Positions 22,577-36,096 are shown, numbered from the stretch's first letter. The stretch: 64,000 bases of DNA from Isoetes taiwanensis (GCA_021234155.1 JAJEKV010000003.1:22099569-22163568), one strand, 5' to 3'. Notes: generated from the letters alone by a model not told the origin. Numbers and translations: made by a program.

Positions 22577-24230
22577 GGTGCAAATTAGGGCTTCTACACC
22601 TAACCGTAATCTCTCGCCTTTAAATGTGTAGGTTTCTCCACAGATACATAGTGATATCATCGAGATGATTCTTTTACGAAATTTTTACACTTGAAGCCAA
22701 TCCAGCATTTGATATTTGATATTGCCCCGTCATTGTTCCAGTAGCTAGTGCTTCCAAGATACATGTATATTAACTAAGGCATAAGCCAAAAAAAAAGGTA
22801 GTACACAATATAATAATATAAATTTTGTTAATATGATTCCTGTCTATGAATATAGCAAAGACTTGCTGCATATGCATGTTAGCATGATTTGCACTTCAAT
22901 CAAATCAAAATATTTAGACGGTTTTGTTGTTAGTATCTCATTTGTATTGCTACTGGTGGACATGAATCAGTTGGATGAAATGGGCAGATGGTCAGCTGGG
23001 TTAAATGGGCACATGTTTGGATATGTGAGCATGTGGTTGCCAGAAGAGTCTTATAGTCAGCCATCACAAATAATATGATTTTCTACACCAAATAATGTTG
23101 ACTTTTATATATTAGACTCAATTTGCGATGTGATCTATCAAGTCTCTTGCATCTACTCTCCCAAATACGTAGCCATATCTTTTCGGGGTAGCTGGTTAAG
23201 CTAGTAGATTTTTACAGTCAGCTCCGATACTTTAGTTATGACAGATGTTGTGAGTGATCATATCCCTTGGTGGACCCATGTTGGTATGAAGTCTTACATC
23301 CTATTGAGTCTCCAAATGATCTCAAATCACGGGTTTCTACTCCAAAGAAAGCATGCCATTTCTAGCTTTCCGGTTCCATTCCAAGTCAGAAGCCCCCACT
23401 TAAGACCTTCAAGGAATGCAAAAGATACATGGCCTTTGAAAAATCAACACTGCCAAGAAAGCATTTGCCAAACTGGAAAACATGATGGCTGGAAGGTCTA
23501 GATAGAAGAAATTGGGAGAGCAATTGTTTTTCCTTTGCCCGACCACCGAAATACATAGAAGAAATGAAGGAATAAGGAATGTTGGCGTAAGGAGGAAGAT
23601 TCAAGGAAAGAATCATGGCTGCAAAATGAAAATGCAAAATAAGAAAGATACAAGGAAATCTAGCAGTCCCTGAGACGTTGTAAACTCTTCAACCTATGAT
23701 TTTCTTCGCCCCAGTGACAAAAATGTGCTTGCATTCTACACAGTGATTCTTCATAGGAAAAAGATTGCATGGCTTTAAAGCCACATCCCAGGTCTGTGAA
23801 TCCACAAAGAAGATAGAAACGTATCAAAATTCCGAAGCCTAATCTATGAGATCCAGGCCGAGAGTAAGAAATAGATGCATGTTGTCGCAAAAAATCCGTG
23901 GGGTTATGGCTCAATAGATAATGGAAGATGCAAGACCCTAAGATCCAAAAATAACAAAGCCAGCCTAAATTTATCATCCCAGTCCAGAGTTTGACAGGTT
24001 TTAAGTGCAAATTACCTCTACTTTTGCATCAATTCGAAGCTTCTAGGTCTCCAATACATTGGTGTCATTATGTTGAAGAATCTCCGCTTGATGGTTGCTC
24101 CATTAATAGGTCAGATGCAGATTTTAAAAGGACAACGAAATAACAACAGCCAAAGAAGAGGGCTTTTTGTGCCATAACTCCGGCAGAGGCCCAGCAAAAT
24201 AGATTTCGATCGCTCTGAAGAACTATGACC
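22577..24230. other. Anonymous intergenic DNA
   Basis: Short open frames occur on both strands but none shows a domain. No transposon ends were recognised. Confidence 0.4.
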
Positions 24231-24267
24231 ATGACAAAACGCCTTGCGTTCCCGGTAAAAGAAAAAA

Positions 24268-24452
24268 AAAAGGCCAGGATTGGTAAGAGGAAGCGAAGCA
24301 GAAGAGAGAAAAACAAGCCAGGATTGGTAAGAAGAAGTGAAGCAGGAGAGAGAGAGAAACGGTAGAGGGTTGCAAAACCCATCCCATAACTTGGTCCAAA
24401 TCACAGCTCCAATGGGCAGGAATCTGATCACAGCTCCAATGGGCAGGAACGC
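24268..24452 (+). repeat. Two neighbouring tandem duplications
   Basis: GCCAGGATTGGTAAGA(G/A)GAAG plus GAAGCAG(A/G)AGAGAG occurs twice (about 24,272 and 24,317). TCACAGCTCCAATGGGCAGG occurs twice at about 24,401 and 24,428. Confidence 0.75.
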
Positions 24453-24906
24453 AAGAATCCGTGACTCTTCCAATCTCCGTGGCTATTTTTTGCCGATTTT
24501 CTAATTTCCCTGGCCTTAGATTTGCGAATGTAGAGATCTGACGGTGCAAAATAAGCCACATCAGATTTTGATGACATGGAAATTACACGTGGATAGGCTA
24601 GAATTTGAGGAAAGGCTGTAGGCCCGGTAGGGCTGGTGTGCTAATAAGGCAGACAAAATTCTTTAATTATCAACGTCTATATAACTAGCATTAAATGGCA
24701 TATCTGAGCCATGGCATTTATTGCGTTATCATAGCTTATGGAAAGAAACGTCCTTGAGTTGTTGGATATAAAAAACTGCCATCTAGCGGATTTAAAGCTT
24801 TGAGCTTTAAGTCACACCATAAGACCTAGCTTTAAGCTAGCCGAACATAGAACAATGCGAAACATGAAAAAGAATATGTTATATATATCAAAATATGCCA
24901 TAAATC

Positions 24907-25470
24907 TACTCATGATTCCAACACCACGTTGGCCTAATATTTACGCATCTAATTTACTCGGCCGTAAGCTTTCTATATATATAAAATCTTAATAACACAT
25001 TCTATCCTTAAGTTTTTTATTATTTGAGGGTTGTGCCAAGAATATTCTTGGTACCAATGGGGCAGATTTAAGTATATATGCATTAGAATGGTCATATGCA
25101 ACAAAGGATAATGGCTAACATGCACATACAAGACCTGAGCAGGGAATATTTTCTACAGGAAAGGCGCAATAATAAAATATCTAATAAACATGCAGAAATA
25201 TAAGGACAAATATGCGCTGTCTAAAGATTAAGGTAGCATGGAAATGAAAGTTTATAATGAAAAAATATATGTTTATAGAATATATCTACTCATGATTCCA
25301 ACACCACGTTGGCCTAATATTTACGCATCTAATTTACTCGGCCGTAAGCTTTCTATATATATAAAATCTTAATAACTTATTCGATGCAATTACATTCTAT
25401 ACTTAAATCTGCCCCATTGGTACCAAGAATATTCTTGGCACAACCCTCAAATAATAAAAAACTTAAGGAT
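24907..25470. repeat. Compound direct plus inverted repeat
   Basis: About 95 bp beginning CTACTCATGATTCCAACACC and ending AAATCTTAATAAC occurs directly at 24,907 and 25,285, nearly identical. Immediately after the first copy, about 70 bp (CTTAAGTTTTTTATTATTTG to GGGGCAGATTTAAGTATA, 25,012-25,083) recurs in inverted orientation after the second copy (about 25,398-25,470). The spacer of roughly 200 bp is unique. This looks like a rearranged foldback element or paired insertions. Confidence 0.8.
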
Positions 25471-25839
25471 TCGAACTTGGGCAACACCATTATGCAGATT
25501 CACATGCACAAAAGGCCGCTGCAAAAGGCGTGACATCTTGGGCAGCACTGCATGTTTTCAAGCAGCACTGCAAATTTTCAAGCAACCTTGCGTACACCTA
25601 TTAGCGAAACTATTGCAGCTAGAGGGTTGTTGCATCTCATCTGCATTGCTAGTCACGCCAAGGGCTCATGTGAATCCTGCATTAGGCTCTAGAAATAACA
25701 AAGGAAGGACTTGTCATATCCAAACTTGTTCGCCAGATACAACTCGAGTTTCTGTTAGATCTAAAAATACAAAACCACACAGGTTAGTTGTGATGATTAG
25801 AAGAGAGTCGTGGTTGTTGATATTAAAGAACCATTGAAT

Positions 25840-26257
25840 GGTTTAAGATAGAATTATAAGTTTATTTCATAGTAAGGCACGACGTGCCCTACTTTCTCTG
25901 GCTAGACCTTGGAGGGAACCGAATTCGAATGCTAGTCCGGCACAGTGGCCGTATCGGCCCTGATAAATCAAGCAGTCGTTAATTCGGCTAATGCACCTCC
26001 AAAGGGGAGTGACTTCTAAGTGTCATAGAGGCCAAACTTCCTCTCTGATGTAAGTAAAAATAGTCAATCCTTTTTTAAACAGTAACTTGTGCACTATAGC
26101 AATCAATGGTTATGAATGAATAATTGAACTCTTTCAATTGTTACAAGCTAAGTGCGCTTGCTATGTCACTAGGATCATTGTATTGCAATCAATACTAGTG
26201 TAATAAGCTATATTGTGAGTAAAATATTAGCACCATAGTGACAAGAGAAATTTATCA
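25840..26257 (+). mobile_element. Ty1/copia 5' LTR (right boundary clear, left boundary uncertain)
   Basis: The sequence ends with ...TTTATCA at 26,257, directly before a methionine-initiator tRNA primer-binding site. That placement defines the LTR 3' edge. AT-rich U3/R-like sequence extends left but I could not find a certain TG start or target duplication, so the left limit is approximate. Confidence 0.5.
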
Positions 26258-26274
26258 TTGGTATCAAGGCCAGG
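26258..26274 (+). promoter_or_regulatory. Primer-binding site of the copia element
   Basis: TTGGTATCAAGGCCAGG closely resembles TGGTATCAGAGCC, the initiator-Met tRNA-complementary site used for minus-strand priming by plant copia elements. Confidence 0.7.
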
Positions 26275-26283
26275 TTGTAAAAC

Positions 26284-26470
26284 ATGTCAACTAGATTTGG
26301 TTCTAATTTGTTGAATTCCATTGAAGTGTTTAACGGTGGAAATGGCCAAACTTAAATGGAATTCAACAAATTAGCTATTCAAATGATTAGAACTCAGTTT
26401 GCGCAAGATAAGATGGGCCAAGATGATGATGATACCTCTAAGGTTTTACATGCCGGAAAATATCTTCTCT
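26284..26470 (+). pseudogene. Copia gag start, broken
   Basis: The ATG at 26,284 begins a frame MSTRFGSNLLNSIEVFNGGN that stops early. A following frame (26,356) reads MEFNKLAIQMIRTQFAQDK. The position right after the primer-binding site is what identifies it as gag. Similarity ends near 26,470, where a GC-rich palindromic segment begins. Protease and integrase pieces appear only at 31.7 kb. Confidence 0.5.
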
Positions 26471-26489
26471 TTTATTTTAGGAGGGCTTT

Positions 26490-27270
26490 GGTTTTTGAGC
26501 CTGGAACGCCGCATGTAACGCCGCATGCGGCGTTCCCTCTTGCCCCTTGCGGGACGCCAATGCTAATTTCGAATCTGACCGCCCATTTCTTTCCTTCTTG
26601 CGTTCGTGTGGCAGAAATTCGAGCTTGAGGTTTTCACTCTCTGTACTCTATGTTTGGGCGCTTCAGACTCTACATCTATGCTCCACAAGTTCTTGAGCTG
26701 GGACGGATCCGCATTTCATTTAGGGTCTCTTCAATAACTTCTTCTCTTCGCTTCAATAATTTCTTTGTTTTCCAAATCTGACCCTAATTTTGCAGGACCC
26801 GCTCATTAATAGATTGGCATCATTGGACTTCTACTGGGAACAGGAGCAGCATTACAGAGTATTTCTTGCCATTGCTATTAAAAAATGCATTAAGTTTCTA
26901 AGAGCTGTTGTGGTTGTGAAATGCAGAATCGCCATTCCTCTTCTTGGCATTCTTTTACAAACAGGAGCACATTCAGTTCCTTAGAAAAAGCTTGGCCACA
27001 GCTTTTTTTGGTTCATGCAAGGTGATCCATCATCTTCTTTTTTAAAATGGTAAGCCTTTGCTATTTGTGCCAGGAACGCCGCAGTGCAGACGCATGCAGC
27101 GTTCCCTTTGCCCCCTGCGGAGTATTTTGGGCATACGTTTTTTCTACATTTTTGAATTTTACTTGGCCGTCAGTGCTTTCATTGCGTCGTTCCGTGGCTA
27201 TGGCGATCGAAAGAATGGACGAGCAAGCTCTGCGTTCCCTTGCCCCTTCTGGGATGCTAGATTTGAAAAT
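26490..27270 (+). repeat. GC-rich palindromic motif, three dispersed copies
   Basis: GGAACGCCGCATG...GCATGCGGCGTTCC with CCCTCTTGCCCCTTGCGGGA at about 26,503-26,557 forms a hairpin. Related copies occur at about 27,072-27,120 and, partially, at 27,229-27,258 (GCGTTCCCTTGCCCCTTCTG). Confidence 0.6.
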
Positions 27271-27326
27271 GCCTCTGATGAATCGAGCATCAGATATGTC
27301 TTTCTCCAGGGCCATCGCTGGAGCAG
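27200..27326 (+). CDS. Possible first exon of an unidentified gene
   Basis: The ATG at 27,200 opens MAIERMDEQALRSLAPSG and continues MLDLKMPLMNRASDMSFSRA to a good donor (GGAGCAG/GTAAACC) at 27,326. A 42-codon exon with balanced composition and a proper donor is suggestive, but no downstream exon was found before the antisense demethylase exons begin. The frame is also open upstream. I do not recognise the protein. It could be chance. Confidence 0.25.
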
Positions 27327-27661
27327 GTAAACCCTAGCACTCTAAATCCTCCGCATCTTATCTGTTTTGCAGCTGGAAGTTTTCTGTTGTTTATCTCTTG
27401 CATTTTTCAGAAACTTCAGGGTTTTTATTCGAGCTTAGGATTCCATCAATCGGGTCTTTTAACTGGAACAAAGCAGTTGAAGCAGGTGATAGAAGTCTTA
27501 GGCTCTTGAATTCTTTCACGTTTTTGCTTAAAATCGAATTTGTTATCCTTGCTAGGTAGGACTCCAAAATGGCAAAAGCAGGCACATGACGGACCGTTCC
27601 TTAGAAGGAAAATCTCCATGTCCCATTCGTTAGTGTTTTATCTGATATTGCTTACTCATAC

Positions 27662-29880
27662 CCAGCTGTGTTACCCAACTTCTGGCACTCTGTTCACTAT
27701 GTGCATCCTGAGGGTCCAAGGCAAAATTCATTAATTCCAAGTCCTCCATTGCTGAATCTTTTACTGAGATTTGGTTCCAGGTATATTCCATCTTTATTCC
27801 AGTAGCCATTTCTTTGGCACGCTGCTCAATATGCGCAAAATCTGCAATCGTAAAAGCAAACAGGTTATGGAAAGCACAGAAAAGGGAAAGAAAGCCGTTC
27901 AGGGTTTAAGAGAATAGTACCAGAATGGCATATAATGACAGCATCAGCTCCACCAAGGGATGCCAAGCGGTTATAAGTTTCAAGTCCATGCTCAAGGCAG
28001 AAGACATATGGTTTTGGGTAACTCTTAGTCGAAGAAATTGGATTTTGGTTTAGCCAATCTTCTTTAATTTGTGAAACAGAACTATGCAAGTGGCTTCCAT
28101 TCCCACAGTCTGAACCTGCTAGACTAGGTTGTAATGTACCACAATTGCTGCTAACTTGCTGCCCACAGTCTACATTTTCAAGATTAGGTTTTAAAGTATC
28201 TCGATCATTGCTCATTATCAGCTCAGTTTCACTGCTGGGGACCAATGGCAAGACAATGGCAAATTCTTTTGCAGAATCATTTTGCAGATCTTTCGGTCAC
28301 CAACTCAGAAAGAGGTGACCTGCTGGTTGCATGTAAGATGTCTTTACTGTCTTTACATTCGGTTGCCTTAATACTACCTGATATGTCATGACTATAATTG
28401 CCACTTACAAGAACAGCTTCTGACAGATGTTTGAGCTGCATACTATTTAAATCTGAACTGCAATTAAGTGAAGGCTGCAAAGGGACATCCTCCGCTCTCT
28501 GACTGACACATGCTCCACATGATTCAATCACTAAACTGTTCTGGGAAGATATTTCCCCACATCTTAACAACCATAAACCATTTGAGACAAATACTTCAGA
28601 AAGTGCCTTGCTGCCAGAATCTAATGAAAGCCCGTGTAAAGCATCAATTTCCTTACACATCTCAGTCTGCACAGTATTTACAATGCTGACCCAAGGAGCA
28701 TCCACGGACATGCCCACTTCATCTGAAGAATCATCACATAATCCGGTATCTGGTTGAACACGTGTTTCACACAAAATTTCTTCACAAACTGGCTCATCGG
28801 ATTTCGAATCATCTTCCTCATAAGTCTTGGCTAATAAATAAAGTGATGGCAACAATGCAATATCTTCATTCTCACTTACCAAAAGGGTTACCTTTCCTTT
28901 TTCTGCGGATTGTGAATTGCATTGGTTCTCTTTATGACATTCAGTTATGCCAAGCTGATTTTCAACACAATCTGTTTCCTCTGATGTTTGGGTTTTCTCT
29001 TCCATTTTCATCTCAGAACTTCCATGACTCATTTTGCATGCCGTATCATCTAATGTTTTTGACATCTTAGTGATCTCCATATTGCTCATGGGATTTCCAT
29101 GGTCCACTTCACATGCCATTTTGTCTACTAAATGAATTTCCTGTAGCATGTCAATTGTGGACTTTCCTTGACCCACTCCAGAACTCTCAAACGAATGCAC
29201 ACTTAAGTTTTCACCTGGGAGCTCAACATTTGGAGAAGAATCTTGATGTTCGTGATATATGTCAGATTCTTGCTTAATCAATAGCATTCTACCTGTAAAA
29301 AGATTTAAAACTCGCTTTAGTGCAGAAGCATGATTTTGGTTCGTAAAAACTGAGACCATATATACCACTATGTTGATTTGGTGATGAGAAAGTCAATGAT
29401 AATTTGTGATTGATGGTAACCAGGGAAGATGGATGATCAACTTTTTGCTCAGTGATTCGTCCCATTGTAAGATTATCTGTTCTTTCAATAGTAGAAATTT
29501 TATTTTCCATATATTGACTGCCATTTACTTCATGAGCAATGCTCGGAGTAGTCAAAGTTTCACAAGATGTAGTTCCTGTAGATAATAAAAAATAGTGATA
29601 AGGCAACCCTGCGTCTAAGACAGTGATCTCTATAAGACAAATTTTCCACTTTACCTGATAATCCAGATAAATCCTTCAAACTTGCTGCTGATCTTCTGGT
29701 CATTGTTTTTGTTTGTGGTATAGAAAATGCAGCAGCTGCCTCACTGGATGGTTGCACAATCACTGCACTTGCAAAAGACAATATTCCACATGTAGTGCAG
29801 GACAATATTCCACATGCAGTGCTACATCTTACTCTCTTTAATTGGAATGTATGTCTTTTTACGCTTCTTACCTTGATCAA
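27662..29880 (-). pseudogene. ELF6/REF6-type JmjC histone demethylase, partial (post-JmjC region, four exons)
   Basis: Minus-strand exons splice cleanly. Exon a (to 29,655) is joined to exon b (29,575-29,366), exon c (29,292-27,921) and exon d (27,841 to about 27,662), all with GT/AG borders and matching phase. Exon a carries CGILSFASAVIVQPS, the end of the zinc finger after the JmjC domain in plant ELF6/REF6 H3K27 demethylases. Exon c is a long acidic, Ser-rich linker ending in YVFCLEHGLETYNRLASLGG and AVIICHS. Exon d continues DFAHIEQRAKEMATG and MEYTWNQIS. The motif CLEH...GG...ICHSD(Y/F) is characteristic of this subfamily, whose members act in the nucleus and use Fe(II) and 2-oxoglutarate. 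The JmjN and JmjC catalytic exons and the C-terminal C2H2 fingers are absent here. A frame change near 28,290 (the frame stops at 28,277 while the next begins overlapping) and a tandem duplication in the finger (CGILSCTTCGILS) suggest a pseudogene or captured fragment. It lies antisense between two pieces of a copia element. Confidence 0.75.
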
Positions 29881-29899
29881 AAATCATATTAGCTAATTT

Positions 29900-31670
29900 A
29901 CTCGGAGTAGTGAAATGCCATTTGGGTTGTTCTGCTGTGGGTTTTTACTTTGGTACTGACCGGCATTTCAACTGGGAGGGCTAATCTGTAGCAAATGTTT
30001 ATTAATGTTAGTGTGTGCTTATTAGGATGGACATAGCTCTATTAATCAATAGAAGCAAGACTTTGATATTTCTAATAATCTATTGCCATTTCTGCAGACC
30101 TTTCACTTTTGGAGCAAACGTAGAGACCTAGAGACCTTGCAAAAATAGTGAGACGGAAGGTATGAATCTGGATAATCATATGAAGGTGAGATGCAAAAAC
30201 TCACATTTGTTTTTGTATTGTACAAGCCGTTTGTTAGGCTTCTTCATCTTCTTTTAATAGGCTATGAGCTCTTCGTTGAGGTCATTTAATTGAAAAGGCA
30301 GGATGATCATCCCATCAGGCATATACATTAAGAGGATAAGAGGATGTTGCATATGTCATTCCAGTTTTCACCTATAAGACACTATAAGACATGCCCTTTT
30401 GTGACAAGCCAGAATACGTCACCTACTTCTTATAGAAGGTTGTTGGAAATGCAGTTGCCGCCCATTAGAATGGGGGCTCCACCATTGTTGGCATAGTAGC
30501 ATTATTGCCTTTCAATATTTGACCATCAACACCCATTAGGAACTTCTAAGATCCTACAATACCATAGACTTTTTCCAATGCATTGCTCGAGCATTTTGCA
30601 GTTCAGAGATTTGCAATCAATGTTTGAAGAGCATTTTTTTAATGTTGTGCTATACTTCAGGAAGTGCTTTCCAAATGCACAAGTTGATCTTCTGTTTTAG
30701 ATGAAATATTGATGTTTATTTACAGGAATTTTCAATACAGAATGGAATCTTTAAGATGGCATCTACTGACAGAGATAAAATACTTTAAGTTTGCAGGTGA
30801 GATCACGCAGATGAACACTATGTATTTCATAGCAAACAATCTCATTTTGCTTTACTTGCTCTTCAAAAAATGTTGCTTCCCAAAAATGTTATAGATGGAA
30901 TTTTTGCCTTGATGTGCTACACAATGGACCACATGGGTCATTGAACAGGCCAAGCAATGGTCTAAAAAAGCGATTGAACACCTCATTAAATGTCTAAAAA
31001 GAAGAAGAATGATCTTTAGAGCCAGTAATATGCATACAAGGTCTAAAAATGTAAGTAGAAAAAGTTTTAACACCAGGGAGGATTTACCCACCTATATAAA
31101 TGGAGAAGGTTTAGGGTATAAGCTTATAATCTATGGGTTAAGAATCTAGGGTATAGGGGATATTGAGTTTATGGTTTAAGATTCAAGGAGTTATCGTATT
31201 GTGAATTCAAGGGATATGTTACCATACATTTAGGATTAAGGTTTTCTAGAGATTAAGTTTTTTTTCTTAGATAATTTTGTAAGCATGAATTATATGAAAT
31301 CAAAATAGACACGTGTTGTTTACGCAGGCAAAAAATTAAAGTAGAATAGGAGCACTCTTATATTGCATTATATGATAGGAGGACTACACCCATTATCCAA
31401 TCACAACTCATGCCCAACATCCTTAAACCTTAAACCCTTCACACATGGTACTCTATTACATCTATGCACATCATTTATAACTTTTTATCTAACCTATAAC
31501 ATCCATTATGTCTACCATTCGTGCATGTCTAGGACTAATGCCCGGCATCGCACAAACTCCCTTAAATTTACCCATTCCGCACGTAAACGACTAATGCCCG
31601 GCATCGCCGGGCACACGTTTCTAGTAAGTAGAAAAAAACAAACAATGAAAATAACAAAAGAAGAATCGGA
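29900..31670. other. Anonymous DNA upstream of the demethylase fragment
   Basis: The minus strand was searched for JmjN/JmjC motifs (HxD/E...H), without success. A short repeat AATGCCCGGCATCGC occurs twice near 31,539 and 31,593. Confidence 0.4.
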
Positions 31671-31673
31671 CCA

Positions 31674-32310
31674 TTGTTGATGATCTCAGATTCAGGAGCT
31701 GAAAGAACAGTGACGGCATCCTCAAAAATGCTCAAAACTCGCAAAGGAAAAAAAGGAGGATATGTGCAGCTTGCAAATGGAGATTCACAAGAAATAGAAG
31801 ATGTAGAGATGTTGGAATTATTTGACCTTGAAGGGAAGAGTGTGCAACTTGGAAATGCATTGTGTGCAACATGATTGTTAGAATTTAATTTCAGTATGCC
31901 AACTTGTAGATCTGGACTATAAAGTGGCCTTCGAAAGACCCGAATGTAAAGTGTTCTACAGTAATGAAATTAAATTTATTGTGAAAAGAGTTGGTAATCT
32001 CTACGGATTGCTTCAGGATCACTTTCCAAGCATTAATCACATTGCTTGCCCATCCATTAAAACTTGGCATGAAAGTTTGTCTCATGTGAATGCAAAAACA
32101 ATTGAGTTATTGATTAAGAAGGGACTAATCAATGCCGCAGAGAATAAAATGGGATGATTTTGTGTGTATAGGCTGCATTCTTGGAAAGTATAGCAGGCTG
32201 TCCTTTAAGAAATCTTTCAAGAGGGCAAAAGGGATCCTTGATTTGGTGCACACGGACTTATGTGGTTCACTAAATGTAATTACGTTTCTAGGAATACCTT
32301 CTGGGTAATT
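31674..32310 (+). mobile_element. Ty1/copia protease to integrase N-terminus, decayed
   Basis: A protease active site DSGA sits in MISDSGAERTVTASSKML, followed by GGYVQLANGDSQEIEDVEML. About 60 codons further, in another frame, come FIVKRVGNLYGLL and TWHESLSHVNAKTIELLIKK, the GAG-pre-integrase zinc region. Next are CILGKYSRLSFKKS and GILDLVHTDLCGSLNV, the start of integrase. This order is copia-specific. Stops and frameshifts interrupt it, and it ends before the integrase catalytic core. It has the same strand as the LTR and gag at 26.3 kb, so the two may be halves of one element. Confidence 0.8.
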
Positions 32311-32884
32311 TAAATTGACGACCAAAGGCATTGAGAGCTCAGGTGGAGTCCATTGATATCCTTTTGCCCTACAGCATAAAACACAAACATATAGCCTTCT
32401 ACACAAAAGAGCACACACAGCACCACCAAATCCAGAAACATCATACTACAATGCATAATCGATAGTCGAAAAATGTCCTTATGCAACCTCATGCAAATAG
32501 GCTGCAAATGAGCCCCTTACTTATGCTAAATAATGCAGCGCCATTTTTCAATATGAACACTCCGAATCACACATCAAGCAGCATCAAATGGCATATTCCA
32601 TCATCCAACCTCCTAAAGTTTGTTTACCTATTTGATTGACTACGAAATAAAATATGGAACAAAATAATACAATTTTTTTTGTTGGACATTCAGAGATCCA
32701 CCAGGGTTGTTGCATTCATGGCAGTATTTTGTTGTCTATTAGGTAGCTATACAAATCGTTCTTACTCCAACACCTGTAGAATGCAAAGCACACTAGGGAA
32801 GCTTTTTGGCACAATTTCTTGGCAAACACGGCATAAGAAATGCTGAAGCCATATGATCTACGATATATATGAAATGTGGCATCT

Positions 32885-32896
32885 TGTAAAATGTTG

Positions 32897-32934
<38 letters not shown>

Positions 32935-33075
32935 TTGAAGGCAAGTTTTTTATTATTAATAATGAATGGTACAGAAACCTTATTAGGACCCCTCAAAGGG
33001 CCAGATAGGAAGAATTTAACCCATAACAACTATGATGACAGTAGTTTAGATACAGTAGTTCTGTAAAATGTTGCA
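32885..33075 (-). mobile_element. Short retroposon (SINE or truncated LINE) with 14-bp target duplications
   Basis: TGTAAAATGTTGCA occurs at 32,885-32,898 and again at 33,062-33,075. Between them the minus strand reads a unit of about 128 bp ending in ATTAATAATAAAAAACTTGC and then 35 A residues (T-run 32,899-32,933). Poly-A tail plus target duplication is the hallmark of target-primed reverse transcription by an L1-type machinery. No tRNA-like promoter boxes are obvious, so a 5'-truncated LINE or processed transcript is as likely as a SINE. The pure A-tail indicates a young insertion. Confidence 0.85.
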
Positions 33076-33620
33076 GAATTGCAAACACAGCACAAACGGA
33101 ATTGTGCAATAGCAATGTGCTTTGGACTGTGCTTTGGCAGATCTCAAGTTCTTGGAGTCTGTACTCAAATCAAATTTCTTGTAATTTATTCTTGTTTCTA
33201 ACCCATAAATTAACTTTATCTCATCCTCCCATATATGTCAAACAACATGGAATACAAATTCGACTCCAGCATGTGTTCACTAGAAAATTTCTTCGGGCAG
33301 ACCAGAAAAGTCGAAAGATTGGGTTGGTTGACAATCAAGGAGTTTGGAAAATCTTCAAGATAAGTCTGAACAACAAGTAAATATTTCTTCTTCCTGGACA
33401 ATAAAATCAATTCCATGCACTTTTTAATCACTACATATATCGTAATAAAATTCCATATAAAGCGATAAAATTCATTTCAATTCTATTCGATTCTATTCCA
33501 GACATGGCGGTCTACAACAAGGCTGGAGGGTCTGGCAGCCAGCACTTATTTGAGAGTGTATGACAACATGATGTTCATGCATGTAATGCAGGCAGCACGA
33601 TACTCGAACACCGCGTCAAA
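33076..33620. other. Anonymous DNA
   Basis: No gene recognised. TTCTATTCGATTCTATTCCAG near 33,480-33,502 resembles the pentamer tails of the LINEs here but no LINE body precedes it. Confidence 0.4.
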
Positions 33621-34487
33621 TATTTGGAGGAATGGGAGCATTTACAATCATTAGCAGGCCAGGCACCACTCCAAATCATTAGAGCAGCAGGTTCACATTT
33701 GAGCTTACAATGGCCACTATTGTCGGGTCAACTAACAGTTCTTCCCTATTCAAAATGATAATTGTCATTAATAAATTGGAAGAATCCCAGATATAAGGTA
33801 GCTAGATTAGCATGTATAGATTTTTGTTTCAACCATAAAATCCATAGCTCTTCATGCATTAATCCTTCAAGACTATGAAGGGAAATTCTATTTTTGAGCA
33901 AGAAATTGTAGGAAATTTTTCTTAAGACTCTGTAGTCTAAATCATAATAATATATACATACCGGTGGGAGAAATAAAAATTGTACTATTAATACATTTCA
34001 TACCTATTTACATATCCCTATTGGAAAGCAAAAGATATAGGATGGTTGTTGAGAGTGTTGAAAATTTAATAATCAAATATTACAACTTGAGTGGAGCCCA
34101 AGCACCCCTTTTTTTCCCACTAAATATAAAATGTACAGTACAATGTAATGCTATCTAGAGTGAGGCTTCTACATCTCAGCCTGGAGCATGTAGAGCAAAC
34201 CACATAGTGAAGTAATGTCCTGCTATTTCAAAGGCGAATAAAAAAAAGTATTCCACGGTTGCTGACCAAGATGTTGGTCTTCCATAACTGAAATACGATT
34301 GTTAATCTTAGATCTTAGCATCTCTAAGGCCTTAGATGGCTACAAAAGTTCGTGGAAGAAAACCAGTAACCGTCTCTTACATTCCATACAATCCATAATA
34401 GCCAAGCCTTACAGATGTGAACGCTTGCCTCCTCAACAAATTTCATTCTATTGTGTAGAGATCTAAGATAATTTCCATGATTGATAT
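33620..34487 (+). repeat. Duplicated segment, copy 1 (left of the TC cluster)
   Basis: From AATGGGAGCATTTACAATCA to CATGATTGATAT the sequence matches 58,755-60,590 in the same orientation, with scattered substitutions and small indels. The second copy is interrupted by a 975-bp insertion. It contains no coding frame. It may be an anonymous repeat family or a segmental duplication. Confidence 0.9.
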
Positions 34488-34499
34488 TGCTATGGTTCT

Positions 34500-36096
<1,597 letters not shown>

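Noticed and set aside
24068-24561. Overlapping minus-strand open frames of 104-120 codons
   Set aside because: Phe/Leu/Ser-rich translations of tandemly duplicated purine-rich DNA, with no conserved motif.
25900-25990. tRNA-derived SINE with A and B boxes
   Set aside because: Words like GAATTCGAATGCT resemble a B box only weakly, and the stretch fits the U3/R part of the copia LTR. No tail or duplication was found.
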